64,000 nucleotides of DNA. It comes from Kappaphycus alvarezii. Taxonomy: Eukaryota; Rhodophyta; Florideophyceae; Gigartinales; Solieriaceae. Made by a program: the position numbers and the translations under genes. The stretch is taken from contig NADL03000683.1 in the NCBI GenBank assembly GCA_002205965.3, forward strand, positions 1,054,001 to 1,118,000. Reading direction: 5' to 3'. A model generated the notes under the pieces. The model worked only from the letters and a program-made list of their open reading frames with translations. It made no database searches and was not told where the DNA came from. Of this stretch, positions 54,111 through 64,000 are shown one piece after another (the stretch's first letter is position 1; each line of letters opens with the position of its first letter).

Positions 54111-54548
54111 TTAAGTTTCAGTCTTACGACCATACTCCCCAAGAAAGCAAACACTTTGGTTTCCCCAAGGGTGCCAGGGAGGCCAAATTTCAAGTCCTGC
54201 CCGATACAGTGGTGAAGTTGCAACACACGTAACTTTAGTTTTAAAGATATCGCATTTTTGCTGGAAGCATTTGCATTTTTCTGGTTTTACTATACTTATT
54301 ACAGGTAGTGCATTTAGCAGAGTTTTGCTAATGCTATCCTTGCCTTCATGCCGTGTCACAACGGTTTTTTTGTCAACCTGAGTAACCATAATGCCTGGTA
54401 TGGCATTGATTGACGACCGCCCCTCAAAAATGAATGCGCAAGTATTTCGTGGAGTATAGGAAATGTTCGACTCGAAAGAGTTCATTTTTCCTGAAACTTT
54501 GACTCTGTTAACGCAATCAGCTCCTTCGATAAGTGAAAATTTAATCAA
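54111..54548 (-). CDS. Hypothetical ORF, 145 codons
   Basis: Open ORF (MIKFSLIEGADCVNRVKVSG, later INAIPGIMVTQVDKKTVVTR) between the mariner and the repeat copy at 54,640. It has Lys- and Ser-rich protein-like composition but no known motif. It may be chance or a transposon leftover. Confidence 0.2.
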   Translation of the reverse strand: MIKFSLIEGADCVNRVKVSGKMNSFESNISYTPRNTCAFIFEGRSSINAIPGIMVTQVDKKTVVTRHEGKDSISKTLLNALPVISIVKPEKCKCFQQKCDIFKTKVTCVATSPLYRAGLEIWPPWHPWGNQSVCFLGEYGRKTET

Positions 54549-54639
54549 AGAGAAATATTAAGAACGCTTTTGGATAACTCTGAGATTTCTAAATTGTGGG
54601 AGGCCCTGGTTTCTTATCCCTGTCGTTCTAAATTCTTCC

Positions 54640-55330
54640 CTTCGAAGAATCTAATTCTTGTCCTTTGTTTCTGGTTGGCCTAGAGAGCTTCCGTTTCGGA
54701 GGGTACGGTGGTAGTATTCGCGATGAAACTTCTCAGATCGGTGGCCTGCAACTCGAGGGCTCTGTAATGCCGCTGCTTCGATTTTCTCCACCTCCAGTCG
54801 GGGTATCACGGCGAGGCTTGATACAATGCTTGCCGGTCTTGTTTTTTCGACATTTGCGGGGTGCCAGAAGAATCCCGGTCACCTTTCCTCCTCCCTTGCC
54901 GAATGACTTCGATGGCAGGAATTGATGCGTAATAGTCGGTCCTTGGAGGCCTTGTCTATCGGCACTGGGCGTTACGCCCGAAAGATCAGAGTAAAACATA
55001 ATGTTACATTCCGCTTTCAATTGGACAGAAAGGCAAATGTAATGGATATTTTGACCTTCTGTCGGATTGGAAGAACTCGCAGCACTGACAAACCTTCATC
55101 AATATATAGGGTGTGGTGTGTTGGGCGCACACCAGGTAATCAAAGGTTGAACTGGTTGTTAATTCCCTCGATCATTAAAAAGGTCCCAAACATAGTGAAA
55201 TCGCCAACATTCCTCCCATGCCATCATGCGTACTTCAGCCGCCCAATAATTCGTGGCTCAAGTTTGTGCGCACAGTGTATTGCCATGCTGCCCACGAATT
55301 TTGACACAAAATATATACACATACAGTATA
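54640..55330. repeat. Dispersed repeat, copy 2
   Basis: Partner of 51,820-52,620. The mariner remnant lies between the two copies. With the same orientation they could be LTRs of a small element that received the mariner, or independent insertions. Confidence 0.6.
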
Positions 55331-55944
55331 TACGAACTTTTGTGAATTGCGGGAGATACAGTACTGTGCTGCACGGTATTGTAAGGGTGTCTTTCGTAAT
55401 GATTAATGTTCACTGACCTGCTTTTTGGGAGGGGATTGATGTGTGGCGGTAAATGTCGATGATATAATAAACACCGTACCGTGGAATCCATGGCACCGCC
55501 GGCCGCAGCTAGTACAGCATTTTCTGTTAATTTTTCGAACGATTTCGATCTAATTTATAGTAAGGACAAAATTTTATTCGAATTTAAGGATCGGACTAAG
55601 TCCGGCGTGGAGCACTCGACGCTAGCAGTCAGGCGTTCAAACATATTAGCAAGCTGTAGCAGCCTGGGGAGGAACGTGGCGACTAAGGGAGAATCGAAGC
55701 GACGAATAAACAATCGTTTTTGGTCGTCTTCGCCCGCTGAGGTCTCTCGACTAGCCCTTCTACTGTAAACCAATTTCTCTATTCCTTTCAATTCCACCTT
55801 CTCATACCATCACACCTTCCTCGCCAACTAAAATTCGCCACACGGCATATTGTGCTTTCGTGTAGTTTTCATGGGCTTATACTTGGGGTTCGACGACAAT
55901 CCGGATTTATGATCTCTCTATAGGCTCTTTATTTGCTTTAGGAG
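55331..55944. other. No gene seen; GTAC words
   Basis: GTAC-type words lie near 55,325 and 55,362-55,376. Short open frames on both strands at 55,481-55,797 overlap each other and show no family. Confidence 0.3.
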
Positions 55945-57504
55945 ATGAGTTCGGTAACAACCACGCGTGGAAAGCGCTCTGCAAACTACGAAAGACTGAA
56001 GAATGGCGTCGAAAATGTAACTTTTCGCGATGAACTACAAAAGGAGCTTTTTGACTTCCCAAATATCGCTATAGACATATATCAGATCTATACATTTGCA
56101 ACTGGGCCGTCTGCAACGCCAGATACTCATGATGTAGAAGAACTGATGCAAGGTTCGGTAGAAATCTTAACGGATTCGTTTTTTCGCGCCCCGCTGTTTG
56201 CATCGGTTACATTATTCAACCTAGCTTACCTCTAAGGATGCGTATGGCCTGGAGACGTTCTCTACGACAAACTGGGGTTACAAGAGGTTGACCGCGACAA
56301 TAAGAACCTCGCTGCTCATGTATGGTTCTCGGACTTCCAGTGAGCCCATGCTTACTTCGGCCGCAGGCGGTACAAGGGGTCCTGCGGGATATTAAACTGT
56401 CTACGACGCTTATCGGTTGCCCATGCTAGGGCTGATCCTCGAGCAGAGCAGGATCTAACATCCGATAACACGCTGGTGGCCGAGCGCATTACCTCGCATA
56501 GTCCGATCTCTGGTTCAGTGCACATTCTCAGAGAAATAGAAGTAGAAACTTCTTACCCACAACCTGAGAATCACCCGCGTCTTCTCAGAACCCTCAGATG
56601 TTCACGGAAGCGATATAGATGACCCTCGGAAGGCTACAAATTCCAGTACTTTAAAGACTATAAGTTTACAGAAGATTTGTCTCAGTCCATCGAACTGATT
56701 CTTCGAGGACTACAACGTTTGTGCTCGCCAACATGGCTTGAGTCATAGACAGAAGGCTGATTTTTTTATTAATGTCATATCATGTCCCGCTAGAACATTA
56801 TTTTTCAACGACGCCCGAGATGACATGAGCTTTGAAGAGATAGTGGCGATGATGGCTAAACAGTACAACAGCGATGATAGACCACTACAAGTGCTGGGAG
56901 TTATTGAGACCTTGAAATTAGAAAATCACATGTCTGATCGCGATTTGTCAAGTCCTTCTGCAGCTGTAACGGAAATAATCGATCTCATTTAGCGTCTGAC
57001 GCCGCTTGAAAATTCCGTTAGGACGCAAAATAGATCAATTATCTCCGCAAGGCCGTCATGTGTTTCTCGTGGGCAATGATTCCAATTGGGAATATCCTAA
57101 CCGCAAGATACTCCTTCATTGGATTATTCACGGCACTGAACGAGAATTTGCAGCTGGAGAACGAATTCAAGATGGCTTCTGCGTCTGCAAACACTTATCA
57201 CCAGCAGTACATCAACCATGCGAAGTTTGTGCAGAAGCATGGGAACCCCACACATTCCATTTCCAAACCTCGTGCACCTGTGGCGTCTGGATCATTCGCA
57301 GACATTCGTCGCAAGGTAATATGTCACCTTTGTAAGAAACAATGTAATGCAGGGCATTTTCGCCAGCCGGGATCAATTCGTAGCTATGTTCGCGATAGCC
57401 TCAAGAACAGAGATGCCGCTGTGCACATAGTCTCCGAACTATTACATAGAATGGAGGGAGAGCTGGAAGAGAAGGATACTTCCTCGGAAGCACGAGGAGG
57501 ATGA
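55945..57504 (+). pseudogene. gag pseudogene of a third retrotransposon family
   Basis: Successive plus frames give MSSVTTTRGKRSANYERLKN (55,945), YKFQYFKDYKFTEDLSQSIE and a tail near 56,700, QKADFFINVISCPARTLFFN, DDMSFEEIVAMMAKQYNSDD, then ILTARYSFIGLFTALNENLQ and a knuckle-like CHLCKKQCNAGHFRQPGSIR with RDAAVHIVSELLHRMEGELE (to 57,504). The order 'YNSD-R-LQ', 'TARYSF-FxTALxExLQLE' and a C-rich motif before 'AVHIVSEL' is that of a copia-type Gag known from algae and fungi. At least four frame changes and stops are present. No pol follows: the sequence from 57,505 is unrelated. Confidence 0.55.
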
Positions 57505-58854
57505 GAGCAGCGAGAAAGATGCGGAATTTAGCGGAGTACAGGATGTAAAAGGTGCATACCACTCGATCGCCAATCAAGCGACCGAGAATGAATTTATGTA
57601 TATGTAGTCTTTCGTAGCACCCGCTGCCGGCAGTAGCAATGTAAAGTTCGGCATATTAGCAGTTAGCATCCAATAAAATCGTGTAAAACCATCACATTCC
57701 CCCTCCTTGGAGCGCGCATATTTGGAATGCGAATTCTTTTTAAGCGCAAAGCCCAACGTTTGGCCAAGCGCGCGCCAACCTCTACACTGAGTGCTTCCTT
57801 CTTTTCAATTTAGGCTAGGAGTACTCCTTGTATAATTTATCACCAGTAAGACGCACTAAGCTCGCTAGCAAGCAACATTCACCCCTACAATGTCATCAAT
57901 CGTTTTTTCCATTTTTTTGTTTCCCTTTTTTTGTCCACCGTTTCCTGTATCTCCATCTCTTGTTCTACGTGCCTCTTCCATGGTTTATGTATCCTCTGGG
58001 CGAGATAGCGGGTAGGCATGGACATCAAGATAGGAAGTCACATATGCAAGGTCTTTAGAATGCGCTGGGTCCAGGAAACAAGAAAAGTCGAAGTGGTTCT
58101 TGAAACGAAGAATGGACCAGAAGCAGATGTAACTAAGGTGATGGGAGAATAAAGGTGTAGATTAGCATTCAACGAACAAAAATGTTCTGTCTTCTATGTT
58201 TTGCAATGGGTGAAGGGGAGACCCGGGTTAACAGTAGATGAGCGAATAGCGCAGAGGTGGGGTATGCATGCGATGAGTGTTGGCTTTGTAAATGGGGGAA
58301 AACTCCAGTTGTAAGGTTAAGCGGTTGATCTTGGAACCCGGGCGTAAGGCTGGTATGAAGAAAAAACAGTATTATGGTTCTGACAAACTACGGGGAGACT
58401 TGAAATCGTTTTTGCCGATTACATTATATTCCCCCTAAGTCCATGTGATGGCTCTAGAATCTCTTCGTAGTCCTGTCCTCTCCGAATTGGAATTCAATGA
58501 GTAAGTAGGTGAGCACTCGATGGATCCAAGCGTGCTCATATGTAAAAACCGAAGAGGGATGGCAGCGTACTTGTACATTGTGGATTAGTGGTGTCTCAAA
58601 AAACAATATATTCCTCTCATGATTGAAGGACCTGGGTCGAGGGCGAAGAGCACGTATAAAAGTATTTATTTGGTCGTTCTTGTCCCGCGTTCTGCTACTA
58701 TCCGGATGGTGAATGCCTTCTCCCATCCTTGGCTAACGCTTTGTCTGCTGTTGACGGCAAAAATTCCGGAAAAATGATATTGTCATTTCGGTCACTTTCA
58801 CTGAAGAGCATTGGGCAAGCAGATACATAGCTGCAAAAAATATTTGGCCAACTG
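57505..58854. other. Mostly unassigned; may hold the 5' part of the copia-II convergent ORF
   Basis: Plus-strand protein-like pieces (MDIKIGSHICKVFRMRWVQE near 58,018; RPGLTVDERIAQRWGMHAMS near 58,220) lie upstream of the ORF at 58,855 and could be its decayed N-terminus. No other signature. Confidence 0.3.
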
Positions 58855-59130
58855 ATGTTGGTGAAGCTAAACTTACCAAGGGAAAGTGACGTTGAGGAAT
58901 GTATTCTTAAAAGGGACCACTGGGCGCTATTGCTCAGGCTCAGTGGAACCGATAGAGATGGAGATAGCATTGACCATATCGTGATCGTTGACATATCAGT
59001 TAGAAGAGTTCATGACTCTGCAGAGAGGTTCTTGCTGAAACTCCGAAAGGGTGTTCTGCATGCTTTCATTGGAGATAGTGCCTCCCTAGCTGGCATAGAA
59101 GAATTCAAGAGCTCACCAAGCAGTCAGTAA
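58855..59130 (+). pseudogene. Convergent extra ORF of copia-II, copy 2 (unknown function)
   Basis: The plus frame reads LLRLSGTDRDGDSIDHIVIV, then DISVRRVHDSAERFLLKLRK and GVLHAFIGDSASLAGIEEF. The block RRVHDSAERFxLKLxxGVLxAxIGD is the counterpart of RRLILDSVQYFELKLEEGELRARIGD-like text at 18,600-18,690. Past the stop, other frames carry a basic Lys/Arg tail (RKGKRRRQKYQ), as in copy 1. It ends about 95 bp from the stop of the opposing pol gene. Function unknown. A 'DHxVxVxD ... D(S/P)AE' shape hints at a small enzyme-like fold, but that is a guess. Confidence 0.45.
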
Positions 59131-60778
59131 GAAAGGGCAAGCGTCGTCGGCAGAAGTATCAAGTTGAATGAAGAAGGGAAGTTCGAAAAAAAAAGAAAGA
59201 TCAGTTGACGCTAGTGCCTGCTTCTTACATTTTTTGGCATCTTGCCGACGAATGTGACTCGCTTTGAGTTGGGCAGAGGAAGTTCTTCTTCGCTTCCAAG
59301 TGTCATCGTATTGTTTAAACCCTTGAACATATGAATTTTCCTCTTGGTTAGTGCAACAGCAAGGTTTGCTTCCTTGGGATCCATTACATGGTGGTTATCT
59401 CCTCGTTTTCATAGTCATTCCGAGGCATTGCAACAGTTTTACGTAGGCTATAATCGGTTCCTTCATGGAATGCAGTGATTGTGGATTAAAATCAGTTGGA
59501 GTCCACGGAGAGCACAAATGGAAACTTCTTTTCGTCGCGAAAGACATGGTTGAGGTTTTCGGCCATGGGTGAACCTCTGTCTGCGGAAGTTGTGGCTGCG
59601 AGGATTTCAGCCCCAATGGATGAGAAGGAAACTCTATGCTGCTTGCCACTACGCCAATACAGAACATGGTTTACACTTCTTCCCCCGCTGGCAAATACAA
59701 TCCTGAAATGTATCATGTCTGCCCGTATGCGGATTTCGTTGTGCTGTAGTCGGATAAGGCCAAATAGCACATATCCACAGTGTCATTCAGTGTGGCATAC
59801 GTGAAGGAGGCCTTGAAACAGCGCACTGAGTACTACGTTCGCTGTAACCAGATCAGAAAAATGAAACCTCGAAACGTTCTGTTGAAGATAGCTTGCTGCG
59901 AAAGAAGCCTGTGGTATGACACCATGTCCGCGGAAACTCAGAGAGCCTGTTAGGATTTTGAACGCGGTGATTTTCGCCGGTGTGCAAGGATAGAGTTGCT
60001 GCTTACGGCGTTCACGTGAAAGATGAATCGGATGCTCCTGCGCGAAGTGTTACCCCATGGAGACAGTAATGCTGAAGTCGGATTACCGCATGATGTGCAA
60101 TCTGTTGATCACTATTGGCTTGTCAATAGTGAAAATTAATAACCTGAACTTCGATGTAACGGCATTCCGAAAGGAATAGATCTCAGTTCGGGTGCCATCA
60201 ATAAGTGTGTCGTCTACGACTTTAGAAACCAAGAGAACGATGCACTTAGACTTGTTCCATCTAACGAATATGTTCTGGAAGCCAGGTACCGGGAAAATTC
60301 TTAGGGAATTCAAGAGTACCTCAATCGCCAGCTACCCTAGTATTCCTGCTTCGGTTATGACTTTTGCTGGTTTTCACAAACGCCAAAAATTTTGGGGTCT
60401 GGAGGACCAGTTTTTGGGTGGGCGCACGTAGATGGGACGATTGCGAGTTGTATCTCCTGATTGGAGATATGCGCTATTAATGTCCCGTGAAGCTATGTTG
60501 AGTCTATAAATTACGGCGATAGACAGGAGTGCTCGAATGGCTGGGAATTGGGCCCTTTATGAGGCTTTGCGGGCCAAATCTTTATCTTGGACCCTGTTTC
60601 CGTGAGGGGGCAACCTGAATTTCAACTTCAGCTTCCCCAATTATGTGGTTTCCTTCACTTGGAAGGAATGGTGGGAGTTTATGACATTGCACTCCGGGGT
60701 TTGTGTTCTTACATCCACTTCTTCATATGCTCCTTCGTAGCTTGCCTTCTCGTTATTGATAGACTTAACGATTAACCT

Positions 60779-61183
60779 TCAAGGGACCCACTTGAGTTCG
60801 GACTCTGGAACAGGGGATGTTCCAATCGCAGACCTAATGTATCGGAGAGGTCGCTGTTTGGCCGGTGCCTCGATAATTGGGACCATAGCTACATCTCTTT
60901 CCGGCCTCGAAGGGTCGTAAGGTGTGTGAAGTAAATTTTTGGAACTGTGGCGTTCCTTTTCCTGCGAAAGGAAAGATCTTAGCTGGGTCATCTCTTCTCT
61001 TCTAATATCCATGACATGAGCTTTGGACTTATAAGCTTTAGGGTTTGCAAGAAGTGCGATGGAGGTAGGAAGGGAAGCGCAATTGTTAGCTTCGCTGTTG
61101 AACAAGGAGTCCACAAATTGGTATCTTTCAATTTCAGTCATCTCCACGCCATTATCACCATCCTTGCTGCCCTTACTTTTCAT
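60779..61183 (-). pseudogene. copia-II copy 2: linker between integrase and RT
   Basis: An open frame of 134 codons (MTEIERYQFVDSLFNSEANN, then RREEMTQLRSFLSQEKERHS and KQRPLRYIRSAIGTSPVPES). It lies where the variable integrase-RT linker should be and has no catalytic motif. It is the longest undamaged stretch of the copy. Confidence 0.45.
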
Positions 61184-63799
61184 GTCTCGTTCAACGACAT
61201 GTTTTTCATCTTTATTTACTGCGGGTAACTCCTATGACCCTGTGTTGGGAATTTCATCTGTCCCTTGCTCGGGTACCTTGTCCAACCCGGTAACGGGCAA
61301 TTCTTTTGACCTGGTCTGGGGTGACTCTTCCGACCTCAATGGTGTATGATGCCCATACTGGTGGTACGAGTTCTTGCGTTGACTTTTGACTCGTCCGACA
61401 AGGTCAACGTTTTGCAAGCTAATGTGGTTATCGGGTATCTCAACTGACCCTCTAGGCGCATCCTCAGTGCTAACAATGCTTTGAGGTTCGTCTGCAGCAT
61501 TCTCATCCGATGCTTCGATCTTCTCCATGTTATCTTCTAGTAGACGGGGGTATTCGACGGATTAATCTCCTACTTACCCTCCTTCTTCATCCAAAAGGGA
61601 GGAGGATCGTGGGAACAGGTATCCAGATTCATTCAATTCCTTAAGCAGGGGAGCCTTTGGTGCGGGGAGTATGTCTTCGTACGAAGCTCGCACAGATTGA
61701 ACTCTATGGCACTTTTGCCTAGAGATAAAAATCATTTCAGGCTCTCTACTCCTGACATAGCCAAGTTCCCAGTGGCGAACGCCGCTCATTTCTCCGCGCT
61801 TGAAGAAGTGTATTTCGTCGACACGATTCCACTTCTCGAGTATGTCGATTTTTGGGATCTTCATCCTCCGAAATCGAGCTACAGCGTGCCGGGCTATTTG
61901 TTTCTTGTGATCCTCTATTAATTCCGCAGTTATCTGCACCCTGGGGAGATTAGTGATGCAAGGAGTGTATCTCCCCACAAGACAAAAACTGCTGATAAGT
62001 CTGCCGCCGTACATGGTATTACTCAAACACGTTGCTCTTGAAATGATTACTTGTGAAGAGACTAACGTTCCGCTTCTCTTCTAGAAGTACTCTGCACCTC
62101 TCAACAAGTGTTGGAAAAAGAGCATTATGATGGCGTTATTTCGCTCCAGAACACCTAACTTTTTATGTCTAACGGCTTTACCGGGTTGAAAGTTTGTGCT
62201 GAAGTACGAAATAGCCCTCACGAAAGGACTGTAGAAGAACTCGATGTCTGCGGACACGGTTTCAGGTGGTCTATCCATATTGATACATTGAAGTTCGAAA
62301 ACTCTGGCAGCATTAGTAATCTCTCTAGATATCATTATCTGTGCTGCGGAGTATGCAGTGCACAAATATGAAGGATAGGTAGATTTTTGAGCTAGGAGAT
62401 GAAGAAGAAGTATAGCCGAACATTACCGTTGAAGTTGATAGAGATTCAATTGAACGACACCTTCTTCGATCTCTTTGGTTGACCGGCCTCCCTGCAAGAT
62501 GTGCACCTGTCATGGGCAGATTTTAGTGCCTGAAGGAGGATAGGGTTCAGTACGCCAGCAAGTTAACATAGCTTCTTCATTGTCCAATGTGAAGATGGGA
62601 GTATCCATGCAGCCTGTTGGCTAATCTCCTGGAAAATTTTCGGTCTGAAAGCTTATTCATTGAATTATCTCCGTTCTTAGTCAGAGGAATGGGTGACCTA
62701 ACGGCACCAAAGAAGCTCTTGAAGGAGGATACTTTTGACGGAAAAACCATCAAGTAGGTTCTTACCGAATTGACATGAGTCTTTGAAACGGACTCATTGT
62801 ATAATGGAAGCCAAGTTCTCTTTTCGATATGCCGTTCACACCGGCGGGAACCAAAACGAAATTCTCAGGTACAAAGCGTATGGATTTTTGCTCTATCTAT
62901 TTATCCAAAAGCAGAAGTACATCATCAGGTACAAAGTAGAATTGGATGAGTGCTTGAGTCCCGATGAGTTCTGTGATTGGCATTTCCCAAAAACCTGTTG
63001 TAACTTGGGTATTATCACAGTCCTTGTCATATACATGTATGAATGGTGGACAACCCAGACGTTTCATCTTGAACGGAATTCAAATAGCTTGACAAAGGGC
63101 CTTTACACTATCCACACCACCAAAGCTCTTCGGGCAACCCCCGTCTAAGATTGGGTTGTTGTCTTCTTGCCCCGTAACGAAATCGGAATTATCCCTCGTT
63201 CCTCTTGTAATGCTTATATGCCTTTGGGGCGCTTAAAGCGATGTCGAAATCCCTGGCCTGGATTCTAGTTCTTGTCGTTTGATCCATTTTTGTTGGTTTC
63301 TTGCATGATACGACTCCTCTTAGTTGCAAAGCTTGGGTTTGGACGTCCAGAGTTACCCTTTCAATGCCCCTTTTGCCCGCAATCGAGGCAAAGGTCATCA
63401 TCTACTAGAGCCGCACGGTTGATAAGTATTTTTTTTACCTGTAGCTCTTGACTTACTTTTCTACGTTCGCATGGATTGGCTGCTTTTCATCTTCCTCCTT
63501 GTTGATTAGAATTGCAGATTGCACCGGAAGTGGAGTTACCACTACGACCTACTGTTGCCTCGAAGGTATGCATGAACGCCTGCATTTTTGTCATCATTTC
63601 CTGTAATTCAGGTGACTCCGGGGTATAAGAAGCGGCATTGGGCGGCCCATCAGACAGGTAAATGTTGCAAAGAACTGAAACAGTTCGTCAAGTTGGAGCT
63701 TACAACTTGATTCGGAGGAGGTGAATAGATGAGCAGCCGATCTGTTGGAAGATTCTGGGTGGAATCGCTGCATGCGCTTTTCATAGAAGTGTATAGTTA

Positions 63800-63829
63800 A
63801 TCCATAAGGAGAATATCTTCTCCTTGGAT
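63800..63829. repeat. Imperfect hairpin at the 5' end of copia-II copy 2
   Basis: ATCCATAAGGAGAA and TTCTCCTTGGAT pair with a 2-base bulge. It lies just inside the LTR-like sequence. Confidence 0.5.
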
Positions 63830-63844
63830 CCTCGAATTTGATAT

Positions 63845-64000
63845 TGTAATTACTTTCTGTTGCCTCTGCTGACAGCTTACAGCTAACAAAGAGGCTTACA
63901 GACGTCTGTCACTGTAGCTTACTGTAAAACCTAGAACTTGACCGTTACGCTTATGCACTGTACAGTGCTGTAAGCCTGAGATGATTTTCTTTAGATCAGT
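63845..64000 (-). repeat. copia-II LTR-like sequence, cut by window end
   Basis: Its reverse complement matches 31,011-31,173 (CTTACAGCACTGTACAGTGC, GCATAAGCGTAACGGTCAAG, AGCCTCTTTG, AGTAATTACA). On the minus strand it lies 5' of the copia-II genes, as a 5' LTR should. The outer part is beyond the window. Confidence 0.55.

Larger units (their letters stand above)
59225..63830 (-). pseudogene. copia-II retrotransposon, copy 2: gag to RNase H
   Basis: On the minus strand, from high to low coordinates, decayed pieces occur in the copia order. Zinc knuckle LCLDCGQKGH (about 63,370-63,400). Integrase zinc region REAGQPKRSKKVSF (about 62,480). Integrase core SADIEFFYSPFVRAISYFST with KLGVLERNNAIIMLF (62,081-62,365; ERN holds the catalytic Glu). 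Integrase end CITNLPRVQITAELIEDHKK then VYFFKRGE-like and YVRSREPEMIFIS (61,574-62,026). An acidic linker (61,232-61,528). A block at 60,779-61,183. RT with KVVDDTLIDGTRTEIYSFRN (60,083-60,313; YVDD reads VVDD). RNase H YWRSGKQHRVSFSSIGAEIL then TTSADRGSPMAENLN (59,492-59,770). The end is LTKRKIHMFKGLNN ... VTFVGKMPKNV at 59,225. Many stops and shifts are present. Confidence 0.7.

Overview
The window is nuclear DNA from a eukaryote, dominated by transposable elements. Nearly every recognisable protein outside five loci is a transposon protein. The candidate host genes are mostly uninterrupted, with one possible 51-bp GT-AG intron. The lineage cannot be fixed from sequence alone. A florideophyte red alga or another TE-rich alga or protist would fit, but this is a weak guess.

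Layout. 0-1.3 kb: 5' part of a minus-strand gene for a protein with three HMG boxes. 2-4 kb: decayed LINE-like reverse transcriptase (RT). 4.4-5.5 kb: broken gene resembling the Crinkler/RHS family. 6.1-6.7 kb: Uma2-family (PD-(D/E)XK) gene of bacterial type. 7.4-11.1 kb: an RT fragment on the plus strand abutting a more complete two-ORF LINE-like element on the minus strand. 11.1-13.2 kb: pogo/Tigger DNA transposon with 23-bp terminal inverted repeats (TIRs) and TA target duplications. 13.3-14.5 kb: a second, decayed pogo-like transposase. 17.6-20.2 kb: copia fragment (family II) with a convergent extra ORF. 20.8 kb: 83-bp tandem repeat. 21.5-25.1 kb: remains of a PIF/Harbinger-type element. 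27.2-27.9 kb: possible two-exon gene. 28.5 kb: tandem repeat. 29.4-31.2 kb: an ORF broken by one TAG, a copia-II gag fragment and an LTR-like sequence. 31.2-37.5 kb: mostly unassigned DNA with TIR-like repeats and GTAC-rich tracts.

37,585-43,013: a complete, apparently young Ty1/copia element (family I) with identical 243-bp LTRs, a 5-bp target duplication, PBS, PPT and an intact 1431-residue Gag-Pol ORF. 45.3-48.0 kb: C2H2 zinc-finger regulator broken into three frames. 50.4 kb: C-terminal piece of an RT beside a minisatellite. 51.8-55.3 kb: repeat pair flanking a dead mariner/Tc1 element. 55.9-57.5 kb: gag pseudogene of a third retrotransposon family. 58.9 kb to the end: a second, longer copia-II copy on the minus strand, again with the convergent ORF at its 3' end and an LTR running off the window.

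The most unusual points are the convergent ORF found beside both copia-II copies, the Uma2 gene with a substituted catalytic Asp, and the intact copia element with a tRNA-like sequence in its 3' untranslated region. All frame and family calls were made by eye.
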